A DNA stretch of 64,000 bases from Henckelia pumila (taxonomy: Eukaryota > Streptophyta > Magnoliopsida > Lamiales > Gesneriaceae). The notes under the pieces were generated by a model. That model made no database searches, was not told the origin of the DNA, and saw only the letters and a list, made by a program, of their open reading frames with translations. The stretch is from the NCBI RefSeq assembly GCF_033568475.1, contig NC_133122.1, positions 66,921,442-66,985,441 of the forward strand, written 5' to 3'. Below, piece by piece: positions 9,409-20,977 of the stretch (positions are counted from its first letter, which is position 1; each line of letters opens with the position of its first letter). The translations under genes and the position numbers were made by a program.

Positions 9409-12400
9409 AGAAATGATTTCGTCCTCGAAATCACATTCAATCGAACTATTCAATCTGATAGACTGAATGATTATCAGAAGTTATTCTCACTTCAATAATA
9501 TAACTCTGATCTTCGTATTTCATCTCTTATCAGATTATTTCTTCTAATCTGTTTCTATTCTTTTGTATTTGGTATCTATTCAGTTGTACTTTAAGTCATT
9601 GAAAAGAATTCGTTCTGAGCTGTTTCTTTCTTCAATCAAGGATTTGTCAACTAATCGACTTAACTCGGAATCTTTTCAATATCTATCTCATCTAATTAAA
9701 GTACATAGGAAGAATCTACTGATACTTCCTTCACTTCGTTACGTGGAACAAATCAGATCCATCATATCTAGTTGTTCAAGAACATCATCAAGTCTGTCTA
9801 ACATCTCAGTCAGTGAAATTCAACTTTACTGACGACTTGTTTCTTTTTGAATATCATTCGATGTTCTGAATAGAACATATATCAAGTCTACGTTGTCATT
9901 CATTTCATCGCTTCAAGATCAGTATTCAATTTCATATTCTGAATCTCTAAATTCAACTCTGCTTTTTCTCTATTCTGAATTGAATGATGTTTCAAGAATA
10001 ACTTTTCCGCTTAACAAATTAGTTTCAGCTTCCAAAGTTATATCTATCATTCAATTACTAATTATATTTCTTATTTTGTGCTTTCATTTCATACAGATTC
10101 ATCTTCAAAATCTTTGTGTGTCTCAAATCAATTCTGATCTGATATCGACTAACCATGTCTGATCTGATGTCACATACTTCGGTAGTATCATTTCAACACA
10201 AAGAAATCGGATTTCTTTTCATCATATCATCATAGCATTATCTCAAAATCGGCTCAATAGCTGTTACAGGAATTATAATCATCAAGTGGCAACACATCAA
10301 GTCAAGTAATACCGAATCAGGTATTAAAGTTCTGAGAATACTCTCAACATCTGGAAAATCAACTCAGATAATCCATCAATCGAAGAATTGTATAATGCAA
10401 TCACATATAACCAACTCTCAGAACATCAGTCAACCAATCGATGTCACATTCTGTCGAATAAATCTAAAGTCTTAATCCTGACAATAGATTTTAATCATTC
10501 CTGTAATTTCATCATATTTCTATCTTCTTCACAGCTATCTAGTCATATATGTATCACATCTTATACAGCGTATTCTAAAATTCTGATTAGTCTATTCGAA
10601 CTATCTATTAATCAGAGTATAATATGTTGTATTCACAGATTTCAAAGTATTCAGAGCTGTTGATAATTGGTATTATGTCAGGTAAAGTTCATTCTCAAAA
10701 TTCGATTCATCTTCTCTGACTATTCTTCCAATTCAAGGATAATATGTTGTACCATTACCTCAAAAAGTACTCAAAATCTTCTGATCATCTGTATTACAAT
10801 ATACTAGTAAACCCAATGTTTCAATCTGAAACATTATTTCTTGGCTTACTGTTCATATTGCAACGAATAAAATCACAATTCAGTGATTTAATCGTATAGA
10901 CAGATCATCGTATATAGTACTTTCAATCAATCTGTTCATAACTACCACCTGTTTACATCATATAAACTGCTTCATCTTGGTAGTTTCACCAAAATATTCT
11001 TTCAAATCATGATCCCATAACAATTCTGGAGTTTCTAAACTGTCACTGAATTAATCTCGTCAATGATTTTCAACTTCATTAGAAACTCTATGTACGTTTA
11101 ACTTCAAAAACGTAATAATTCTGTTACCTCTATTTGCTTTAACTTCTGATAAAACAATTATTGGATGAACCTTAAATTCATTGTTGTGCATTTTCTTCAA
11201 AATCTGATATTTCTTTTCGGAAATATCAAGCACAATCAGATAATCAATCATAATAGAATTCATACATTCTGATCTGAGGCTTCAATTCATATCTCAATCT
11301 GGCATTCTGTACTGAATTCTCATCGCTTCAGTTTACTTTCTGTGTTTCTTTCATCTTCTAAACAGTTCTGGCTTACCTCCAATCGAAAATCATTCTGATT
11401 GGTGATATATTCGTCTGAATATTCAAACCAGAATACACAGAAATCTGGACTCAATTCATCGGATGCCTATTTAATTTCTCATTTCTATCTCCAAATACAG
11501 ACAATTCATATCATCTAACCCAAAAATCATGGATCATATTCAAATTCTTCTATCAGTTACGAGCCAACAATCTTAAAATACGCTGAAATATCATCAAAGG
11601 ATCAATAATTCTCAAAATCAAAAGAAATAAATCAAGATTGAGAAAATCTCTCAATCAAGGTCATCCAGAAATCAAATCTTCTGGATAACAAACTCTGCAA
11701 AGTGAAAATAACTCACTTGCATCGCATAACTCAGAATGAGTGAATTAACACAGGCTCTATACGAAAGCAATGTGCCATGAGAGCCAATCAATATTCAATA
11801 ATTCAAGAATTATATCTCCAATCTGATGTAATCGATTCAGCATAATCAAAGAAAAGACTCATCTGTAACTGATTTTCATATCATCATCTATCTTCTAAAC
11901 CTCAAGATCAATATTCAGTTCATAATCTTATCAAATCGGTAATTCATAAATTCATCAATTCGTTATTAAATTCCAGTTCACAACTTAAACTAAAGTCAAA
12001 AATTTTACTGGAACATATCTGTAATCTCTATTCATTGGCATACCTTTCAAATCTGATTTAGATCTTGAACATATCTAGTGCATCGAATATACTGATTTCG
12101 AAATATTTCTGTAATCACACATCATATATCAAACCGAAATCACAGAATCTTAATTCGAGATTCTATATCATATCATCATATTCATATGCACATTATGTTC
12201 TTGCTGATCTAATTCAGTCACTTCTTATCATCAATCTTCTGTTAATCTGTATCAGGTTATTGCACCATCATCTATCAGGCAACCTAAACAGATATCTTAA
12301 TATGAACAAAATCATGTTCAGTTTCAGTTCATTGAAGCAAAAGTTCCATTCGTCACTTGTCTGATACAGAGGTGATCATATCATGAGCTTTCAACTATCA

Positions 12401-13614
12401 TGTATCTATTGCACCAATAATAATTAGATCAAAACAAATAAATGTGTTACCTGCAAATCTCATTTCCAGGTACAAGTGCATTCTGATCCTCTGTATACTT
12501 CTAGAACTGTTTTTCATTCGAATCTTCTTAGAATCTATGTTTTTTCGAACATATTCTAGCAAGTCTGCCTACATTTTCTTTACACTGCTTGGTCGGATAT
12601 CTTCCTCCACAATGAGTGTAATAATCTCTAACATACTCTGCATTCAGAATCAAACTAATCCGTCTCGATTCGCTAGAGTTAAAGAATTATTTTCGTATCG
12701 TTTACTTCGTACTTGCTCTGGAATAGAAATTGTAACTAAAGTTGTGTTTATCTCACACACTATAGTATCTTTACAATTTCTGTCTCATCATTCAGCTTCA
12801 GTTCTATTAGATAAGGCTATGTCTATCATAAAATATGTCAATCGTCAATAGCTAATCAAACATATTCTTCGAATTCAAGCCATTGAATAATTCACTCAAT
12901 ATTGAGCTTTTCATCATTTACAATTCAAAGAATCGCAATAGGCTTGAAAATTCTAATAAGGCATTCCTCAAAATTCACAATATTCAGCTTCTAGAGGGTA
13001 TATTTTTCTTTCTCATCATTTCTATCTGTTGTGGCAAAGAATAATAAACAAAAGTCTGTTCTAAGCACTTACCAACAATCAATATACCTCTGCCTTCTCA
13101 TCATTTCTTCATCAGAATCCACCAGCTGGTTGCTAGGTTTTGAAGTTGGTATTCATTCAATCTAATACTATATTCATCTGTATCTTCGAAACTAAATGTG
13201 ATCAACTGATCAAATTCTTCAAGCCAACTTCTACCTGCAATAACATCTATTCACTCGCTGATGTCCTATTCTGTTCAATCGGAAATACTTCTCTCAGCTG
13301 AGCACTACAGTTCTGTTCAATCTGACCATACTATTCTGTTTAGTCTGGGGTGCTTACATCACTCAAAGAACACTGTTCTCTTCGATTCTGGGTGCTTACA
13401 TCACCCGGGGAAAATCTTATAATAAAATCAGTAAAAAATTCAAAAATTTACAAATCAGTAAATCAGGCAGTTGAATTTCAAAGATAGATCACGCTCACAT
13501 GCAATTTATCAAATCATCGCATTATCAAATCAAGTAATGCATAATCATGCAATACTATAAATGCATGTGTCTCACTCTACCCCGCTCAGCTTCTATCTCA
13601 GTCCAGAAACTTAC

Positions 13615-13626
13615 GCTCTGATACCA
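13615..13626 (-). other. Primer-binding site of gypsy element 2
   Basis: The plus strand reads GCTCTGATACCA, complement of TGGTATCAGAGC, two bases from the LTR end at 13629. It fixes the minus orientation. Confidence 0.9.
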
Positions 13627-13722
13627 CCTGTTGTGGAGACCTCGGGTTGCTAATCTCATCTTAGAGCAATTAATGATTAATAAAACAATTAATCAAATAA
13701 TTAGGAGTAATAAAACCAAAGG

Positions 13723-13724
<2 letters not shown>

Positions 13725-13792
<68 letters not shown>
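13725..13792. repeat. (TA)n microsatellite
   Basis: About 34 uninterrupted TA units lie inside the 5' LTR of gypsy element 2. Confidence 0.97.
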
Positions 13793-13794
<2 letters not shown>

Positions 13795-13804
13795 AAAACA
13801 ACAC

Positions 13805-13840
13805 CTCGCTCGATCGGATGAACTCGTCCGATCGAGCGAG
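13805..13840. repeat. Perfect 14-bp inverted repeat (hairpin A)
   Basis: CTCGCTCGATCGGA (13805-13818) and its exact complement (13827-13840) flank an 8-base loop. The GC-rich arms stand out in an AT-rich LTR. Confidence 0.93.
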
Positions 13841-13881
13841 CCCAACATGCTCGATTTTCTGCCTTTGAAAATTACAGGCCG

Positions 13882-13913
13882 CGCTCGATCGCACCTACTC
13901 ACGCGATCGAGCG
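13882..13913. repeat. Perfect 11-bp inverted repeat (hairpin B)
   Basis: CGCTCGATCGC (13882-13892) and its exact complement (13903-13913) flank a 10-base loop. It shares the CGCTCGATCG core with hairpin A. Confidence 0.93.
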
Positions 13914-16185
13914 GGCTCCCTGCTTCTAAAATTCTGCCGAATCAATTGCTGTCACAACTTGGAACCATGGCATGATTCTTCAAATAAAATCAAGTTTAGA
14001 CGTGATATAAAATCTGGGAACATACATACATTCATATACTAAGTCCCTAGCATCAAATCATGCATTTATTACATCAATGAATAGCCCAAAATGCATGAAA
14101 CTACAAGCTATTCAACATAGCATAAACAAACTTCAAGTCTCAAGTTTCTTGCTAAGTTTGATGCTATCTATATACCATTCTTTATCTTAAACCCGAGTCC
14201 ACACTTGCTACATCTCTCTCCCGAGCTATCAAGGTCATCTTTGAATAACTCCTGCCCCATCTGTTGCCATGCACACATACAAAACAAAGCAACAGCTGGA
14301 TAAACTCCGGTGAGAATATGATTCCCAGTATAATCGACATATAAATGCGTTAAATAAATTCATATCAACTCTAAACATGTCAATTCAAGAATAGAGTAAA
14401 ATAACGCATATATCGACTCAAACTTCAAATCAATACTCCAATTTATATAGCACGCTTATCTCAAGAATTGATTCATATCACTTCATTGCCATCAAGATTC
14501 GTAACCGATCTTGACATGGATATCCATCTATCGTCGTCTCATCAGACTCGAAAATAAGGTTCATCTGACCTTGGCATTAGAATCAATTCAATATCACATC
14601 ATATCATATCAAAAGCAATAAAGATCCACTCCCTGTGATGGATCGACAATAACATAAGTTCTAACTCAAGAACAAGTACATAAACAAGTATGTGATTTGT
14701 TCGGGATAACTCAAGAAACATCATTCTCGAGTATCGAATCCCTGACTCTCGATGTCATCTTATACCTTTCACTCTCGAGTTTGCAATGTTCCACATCTGG
14801 ATAAGAAGTACAACAACTCATAGCAAATCTGCTCATTCAAATAACATTCAATCTTCAAGGTAGAACAACTTCAACCATCTAGCTGATCTTAATCGATTCC
14901 AGGTTTGCATTCTCTAACTCATCAAGCTTCAAACCAATTCTGAAAAATGGATTATAACAAGCTATAACATCAAATTTTAACTCATTTCAACATATCTTAA
15001 TCAAAAGACATCAAAAACGGCTTCAATCATAACTTCTTCTTCTTCGGTTCAAATTCTAAGTTCTTGATTGTTATCCTTTAAAACTAATCTGAAATGAAAG
15101 AATAAAAGTGCTACAACACTAATATCATTTCAAATAATGTTTCAGCTCAATCACCGGCTATCAAAACGGTGTCAAAACATCAACCGGCGGCGTAGCGATT
15201 GAAAATCGGTAACCGACTCGATATCGAATTCATTATTAACTTCTTACCAACTTATAATCACTTCATATTATTCATACTCCTCATATCAGCAGCTATAATC
15301 GTATGCTAACAATTCAAATACATGCTGAAATACTCATATGTTCATCTAACAATAAATCATCGATCCGGTCTCGACAACGAAACACATAAAAGATCATGAA
15401 CATGAAACTATATCAAAGTACTGATCTCTGCCAAATTATGTTCTTAAAAACATGCCGAGAAGATTAAATACTTACATAAAATCGAAGGCCTCGTCGCAAG
15501 AATTCCAGAACATCTTTCGGAATCAAAATCGGACAATCAGATCAAAAGTTACGGGGTTTCGAAAATCGAAAATTCAAAGAAAAGAAAAGGATCTCGGCTC
15601 TCTGTTCTGAATCCCCAACCTTGCTGAAGAAATACACGTTAATATGCTGAGTAATCAACTAAAAATCGGATATGTATTGCATAATTGCAATTTAGCCCCT
15701 CAAGTCTTCATTAATTGCAATTCAGTCCTCAGCCTTCTTTTTAATTCAATTTCAATCCAAAATAATTTAAGAATATTAGAATTAAAATCAAAACTCTAAA
15801 TATTCTCAAATTAAATATACTTGGATTAAAATTAATTAAATTCGGATTAATCAAATAATCCCGGCCTTTTGCATTTCAGCCCTTCAACTTAGATATTTGC
15901 AAATCAGTCTCTGATCGGGTTGTATCGTCAAAATTAATCTTCTTTAATTCCCGAAACATGGAATTTAATCTTAAATCCCATAAATATTCAAATCGAATAT
16001 TTAATCTTTTAATTTAAGAATTCTCGGAATTTAATTCTCAAACTCCGTAAATTCTCAAATTAAATATTTTTGGCTCGGAAATTAAATCTATCATTTCCAT
16101 AACTTCTTAAATCAATATTAGCCCATAATATGGAATTTAATTCTCAAATCCCATAATTAATAATTTAATATTTTCGGGCCTTACA

Positions 16186-16260
16186 ATTCTTCTCCTCTAA
16201 GAAATGATTTCGTCCTCGAAATCACATTCAATCGAACTATTCAATCTGATAGACTGAATG
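16186..16260 (-). mobile_element. PPT-proximal remnant of a second gypsy-2 copy
   Basis: These 75 bp match 9395-9470 with about two differences and end abruptly at 16260 where copia sequence starts. Being upstream of a 5' LTR, they must come from another element copy. Confidence 0.85.
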
Positions 16261-16261
16261 T

Positions 16262-17913
16262 AGGCCTCTATGGTGTATGGTATTAGCGGTGGAAAAACAT
16301 GTTCTTGTTCCTCAAATACATCTAAATTAACATGTGGACTGTCTATGCCTGAGGGATCATGAGTACTCCCATTCCCATTTCCACTACACTTTTCTTCAGG
16401 TGAACTATTCTTCCCTTCTGCCATATTCTCCCCCTAAAGGGAAGAGTGTGAACCAATGGTGGAATAGTAAGCTTCAAGCTCCCGAAAAGTTACATCTAAG
16501 CTAACATGTAGGCGTTTTGTTTGTGGGTCATAGCACCGATACCCTTTCTGGAAATCAGCATAGCCTACGAACACACATCTCTTGGCACAGGGATCAAGCT
16601 TACCACGCAAGGATTTCGGGATATGAACAAATACCACACAACCAAAAATACAGGGTTCAAGACTTTGTTGGTGGGGAATTTGAAAGAAAGAGTTCAGTTT
16701 TTGAAGAGGTGTTTGAAATGCTAAAACACTGGAGGGTGTTCGGTTGATAATGTAAGCAGCAGATTTGACCGCCTCTCCCCAATAATAGCGTGGCATATTC
16801 ATCCCGAAAAGAGAAGCACACACGACCTCTAAAATCTGTCTATTCTTCCGTTCTGCCAAGCCATTCTGTTGGGGAGCATAGGGACAAGAGGTCTGATGTC
16901 GAATACCATACTGAAGTAAAACCTTACCAAGTTTAGTATCCATGAATTCCATTGAAATATCTGTTTGCCAAACCTGAATCGATTTGTTATATTGAGTCTG
17001 TACCATATTTTGAAAATCACAGAATGCAGTAGAGACCTCACCCTTAGTTCGAAGCAAATATATCCAAACCATACGTGTACATTCATCCGTAAAAGTGACA
17101 AAATATTTAGCATTGGATAAAGATGGAACTTTCGAGGGTCCCCATACATCAGAATGAATAACAGAAAAAGGTTCAATGATTTTATTCATGCTTGGTGAAT
17201 ATGAAACACGGTGATTCTTTGCAAGTTCACATGTATCATACTGAAACATTGATTCATCTAAATTCAAAAACAAATGAGGCCTTAATTTCCTCAGATAACC
17301 AAAAGATAAATGACCTAAACGTCAATGCCACAGCCAGACCTTGTCTCTTGCCTTCGTATCCCCTTCCATTAAATGCATTCGACCAATCTGACTCTCTCCA
17401 TCCTTCGTAAGGTCAAGGTAATATAATTTTCCACACCTAACACCATAACCAAGAGTCTTCCAGGCCAGAATATCCTGAAAAACACAAAATGAAGGCCAAA
17501 AGGTTACAGTACAATTTAGAGAAGAAGTGATTTGGCTAACGGAGAGGATATTGCATTCAAGGGAGGGAACAACTAGAACATAATTGAGTTTGAGAGTGTC
17601 AGACAAGGCGATAGAACCTTCACCAACGACCGAGCATTCACTTCCATTAGCCATGGATACAATGGTCTGGGAAGATAAATTTAACGAATGTAATTATTCA
17701 GAATCACAAATCATGTGGTCAGATTCACCTGTGTCAATTATCCAAGCATTTATCCTAGAATTGGTTGAGAAAGCATGTCCCTTACCAATACCACCTGTGT
17801 GTGCGACATGAGCAGAGGGAATAGGATTTGGATCTACAACTCCACCAGATTCATCTACCACCGTAGCCATCGCCTTGCCAGTAGCCTTTTTCCGTGGATT
17901 CTTTGAGAAATCC
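16262..17913 (-). pseudogene. pol: copia protease and integrase (pol), with stops
   Basis: In the gag frame the protease active site reads IIDTG then SDHM (near 17735), followed by TAA at 17694-17696. Next comes the GAG_pre-integrase stretch with TGA at 17322-17324 right before the conserved RLGHLSF. The integrase core has HSDVWGP (first Asp), QTDISMEF where copia normally has NGGEF-like residues after the second Asp, and NGLAERKNRQ (catalytic Glu). A TAG (16434-16436) follows, and an acidic linker runs into the 16261 junction. The short frame 16197-16424 is a chimera of this linker and the gypsy remnant. Not functional. Confidence 0.88.
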
Positions 17914-18752
17914 CACTAGTCCGGATATCCAATAAGTTCATAGCAGCGTTGTTTTGAGTGTCCTCCTTCCCCACAATGATCACAAGTATAGGTAGTTAAT
18001 TTTTCTATTTGTGGAATTCGTCGATTTTTTGTGGACCCATGGTTGTATTGACGTGCTGGTTGTATTGCTAATGTTGTATGTTCCGGCACTGGATACGATG
18101 CTCCCATGGTTTGTCTCGGTTGAAATTCACGCCTGACATAAGCATAGGTGCTTTCCAAGTCAAGTTTCGGATCTTTGCGCAAAATTTCCCCACGAACTTG
18201 ATCGAACTCTGGATCCAGTCCACTCAGGAAAATATGAACTCTGAGTCTGGCCATGGCAGAGTGTAATTCTACTACTCCATTGACCGTGTTTTCTTGAGAG
18301 TTAGACCTGTGATCAATTTCTTGAAAGATGGACATTAGTTCAGAGAAATAAGTGGACAGAGGTCTACCATCTTGCCGGATAGAAAAAGATTTTTGATTCA
18401 ATTCAAACAATCGAGTCTCATCTGATCCGTCATAGAACGTTTTTGATACGGCTTCCCAGACTTTTTTGGCTGTTGGAAGGCGAATAAATCGTTGCATCAG
18501 GGAAGGACTCATGGAATCAATGAGCCAACTTTTCACTTTCTGATTTTTGGTGATCCAGGTCGAGTGCTTGGGATCATCTGCAGCTGGTTTCTTTTCAGTT
18601 CCGGTAAGATATCCTCCTTTGTTTCGAGCTCCAATTCGCATGTCCATAAGCTGCGACCACAACGAGTAATTCGATTCATCCAAAGTAACACTGGTTGGGA
18701 AGGCAGCATTGTCTTGTTGAATGATAATTGATTGAGGAGGTTGAGACGTCAT
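17914..18752 (-). pseudogene. gag: copia gag (UBN2-type) with CCHC finger
   Basis: The ATG at 18752 starts a 278-codon frame typical of copia Gag: LDESNYSLWSQLMDMRI near the N terminus, WLIDSMSPSLMQRF, VWEAVSKTF, LFELNQKSFSIRQ and LSGLDPEFDQVRGEIL. A C-terminal zinc knuckle reads CDHCGEGGHSKQRCYE. The frame ends in YPD at TAG 17916-17918, probably a mutated Trp codon, since pol similarity continues in the same frame. It packages element RNA into virus-like particles; intact as Gag, but cut off from pol. Confidence 0.88.
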
Positions 18753-18785
18753 TGCTTTCGTGCAAGGGTGTAGTGCGGAAGATAT

Positions 18786-18798
18786 GGCTCTGATACCA
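18786..18798 (-). other. Primer-binding site of copia element 1
   Basis: The plus strand reads GGCTCTGATACCA, complement of TGGTATCAGAGCC, directly adjoining the LTR end at 18799. Confidence 0.9.
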
Positions 18799-18999
18799 TG
18801 TAAATTATTAAAGAGCCTTAAGTTTTTGATAATCAGAATACATACTATTATTCTTCATGATGATTACAAGTATATATAGGAGATATTAACAAAGATAAAA
18901 ACAGAAAATATATTTTTCCTAACTATGACACATCTATTTATATATACAAATTATATTTCTATAATCGGTCTTCTCTCAATCTTTAACAAATCTTCTACA
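18799..18999 (-). repeat. 5' LTR of copia element 1 (about 201 bp)
   Basis: On the minus strand it runs from TGTAGAAG (18999) to TTTACA (18799). A TATA-like CCTATATATAC lies near 18870. The 18999 boundary is inferred from TG...CA only, since the partner LTR is missing. Confidence 0.7.
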
Positions 19000-20651
19000 A
19001 TATGCATGAAATATTGGGAAGTGGTATTTTAAATAATTCGGGTGCGACTCGATTTTGATCAATAATCCAAGTAGTTTGTGTTTAATAAAAAAATTAAAAA
19101 AATATATGAACGAATCGATGAAACAAAATCTAAGTCATGCGAGTATAAGTTCTGTTATTTAATTTTTAATTTTGAAGAATGATAAATTAGAAGTCACTCG
19201 AATAGATTTGGATGGCTTGAAACAAAAGCGACTTGGCCAATAAAATCCAGTCACCATTAATATGGCATGACATTACCGGGGTTGATTATTGTTGGCTAGG
19301 GGGCCACTAAGGTGTGATTAAATCGACTACGTGACAACTGACAAGTGTCATCTTGTGCACGGATCTTGGCTTACGGTAAACATGAATGTAAAACGAGTTT
19401 TTGTAACGATTAATTCGTATTCGTCGTCATTTTAAAATATAAATAACTCAAATTATTATGAAAACTCATAGTATACTATCACTAACCAAGAATCAAACAT
19501 AGTTCTAATCCAAGGGGATAGGTGCATCACAATCACCTTTATTCAAAACTTGACGTCTTTGTTATGATGCATCAGCTTTTGAAATCTAGAGGTGGCTTCG
19601 GCATGTTGGTTTAACACCTTACCTTGCATAATACTTATCACATCTTGTGTTTTTGTTGGTGACCATCTTCAATACTATTTTTTTCATTTTCTAAGCTTGG
19701 TCTACGTACACAAACGTAGATGCACAATGTGTCTCTATAGCAACTAGTATTCTGTGTATATATGTTCTTGCTTTATGAAAATAAGTAACTCAAATTGTTA
19801 AGGGGAGTCCGTTTTGTATTATTAACCAATTCAAACGTACATCTTCTTTTAATCCATGTGAAATGGGGAATCAAAACAAATTAAAACATATGGGTATAAT
19901 CAAAACCGTTGGATTATGTTCAAATTAATCATATATATGAAGGGGGCGCACATAAGATCATGAACATATTCATAAGGTCATGAACTTGTGTAGATTGGTG
20001 TCATGCATGTTGGATAGTAATTTCACGGATCAAGCTCAATCACATTCAAAAATTGTATCCAATTACAAATTTGCATCACCATTCTTCAAAAACTATAAAT
20101 GTCATATAATCCGTTCGATTGCATCAAACTAAATTGACAGAAATTCCAAGTTTCTACAAAGAGAGATCACGTGGACGCCTAAAATGCGTATGTTTTATTG
20201 TTTACAGCTCTACTACGTAAAAAATATGTTATTGTACAATTAAAAACAATCTTCATATTTCATAAATACCATGTGGTAAAGGACCATCTTGAACGACTAC
20301 ATATTTCCCATTCCGAAGCTTATTAAACTTCATAACTTGTGGTCAACATTATTGTGTCCTTCCACAAAAGCATATATTGTAGCTAGTATCCAACATTGTT
20401 TTCGATTCTTGTTGATACATCACAATCCATTTAGGTACATTTTGTTAACGAAATATATACACGCATGAGGTGGATGCATAATAAAAAAGGATAGGGACAA
20501 GAGTGCACAGGACGATGAATTTGGCATGAAAAAACAAAAGAGACCTTGGCAAGTTGAAATCACAGCTCTCATCATAGAGATATTTCTAGTTCAGTAAGCT
20601 TTGAACATGCACATCAGTACCTCAATTACATTTAATTTATAGATTTATTAA
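19000..20651. other. Intergenic, AT-rich, no gene recognised
   Basis: No frame with recognisable domains on either strand. It contains scattered AT runs and no clear repeat pair. Confidence 0.6.
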
Positions 20652-20977
20652 GGAAAAACTACAATTTTGATCATATATGTTTGTCACTTTGCGATTTCGA
20701 TCTTCTATATTTTCATATTTCAGTTTTAGTCTTGCATGATGTTCCGATTTTTGGCAATTTTATTCTTTTTTTCTTCGAAAATAATTACGTGACACTATAC
20801 ATGTCAGCTTCACATCAGCACTGCATTGGTGCAACATTAACGACACATCAGAAAAAATACTAAAATTGCCGACAAAAAAAAACAATTTAAAGATAGCGGA
20901 CTAAAACTGAAATCTGAAAATATAGAAGACCGAAATCGTAAAGTGACAAACATTCAGGACCAAAAAGTAATTTTCTC
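20652..20977. mobile_element. Foldback MITE, family A copy 1
   Basis: The left arm (GTTTGTCACTTTGCGATTTC, near 20689) is mirrored by GAAATCGTAAAGTGACAAAC near 20933. The centre is AT-rich with CACATCAGCACTG. It is the same element as 24093-24409 and a diverged copy at 22650. Confidence 0.8.

Larger units (their letters stand above)
9395..13628 (-). pseudogene. Decayed internal region of gypsy element 2
   Basis: These 4.2 kb lie between PPT and PBS and should encode Gag-Pol, but neither strand holds a convincing domain. The open frames on + (such as 9563-9832 or 12444-12851) are AT-rich chance frames. On - near 12535-12630 a short reading, THCGGRYPTKQC, resembles the Cys-rich region before a gag zinc knuckle. 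At the far end FEDEIIS (stop at the TTA near 9406) recalls a gypsy pol terminus. Mutational load looks far higher than in the flanking LTRs. Confidence 0.7.
13629..16185 (-). repeat. 5' LTR of gypsy element 2 (2557 bp, shared)
   Basis: It runs from TGTAAGGCCCG (16185) to CCACAACA (13629) on the minus strand and carries a long TA microsatellite and two perfect hairpins near its 3' end. It is flanked by the PBS on one side and by another copy's PPT on the other. Confidence 0.88.
7971..16260 (-). mobile_element. Non-coding gypsy element on -, in tandem with a second copy's remnant
   Basis: The order on the minus strand is: PPT-end remnant of an upstream copy (16260-16186), complete LTR (16185-13629), PBS, internal region (13628-9395) with no usable ORF, PPT, and a 3' LTR truncated at 7971. 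The LTR copies 7971-9394 and 14759-16185 are about 97-98 percent identical in the parts I compared. One LTR therefore serves as 3' LTR of an upstream copy and 5' LTR of this one. Confidence 0.85.
16261..18999 (-). mobile_element. Ty1/copia retrotransposon on -, truncated before RT
   Basis: The minus strand reads 5' LTR (18999-18799), PBS, gag with CCHC finger, protease, integrase, then a cut at 16261. Reverse transcriptase, RNase H and the 3' LTR are missing. From 18752 to 16262 all coding similarity stays in one frame, broken only by stop codons. Confidence 0.9.

Noticed and set aside
9563..12851. Several plus-strand open frames of 90-135 codons
   Set aside because: They are AT-rich, Ser/Ile-rich chance frames antisense to the decayed gypsy interior, with no domain and no splice or start context.
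16197..16424. 75-codon gene ending FEDEIIS
   Set aside because: It is a chimera formed by the junction of the copia linker and the gypsy PPT-side remnant at 16260/16261.
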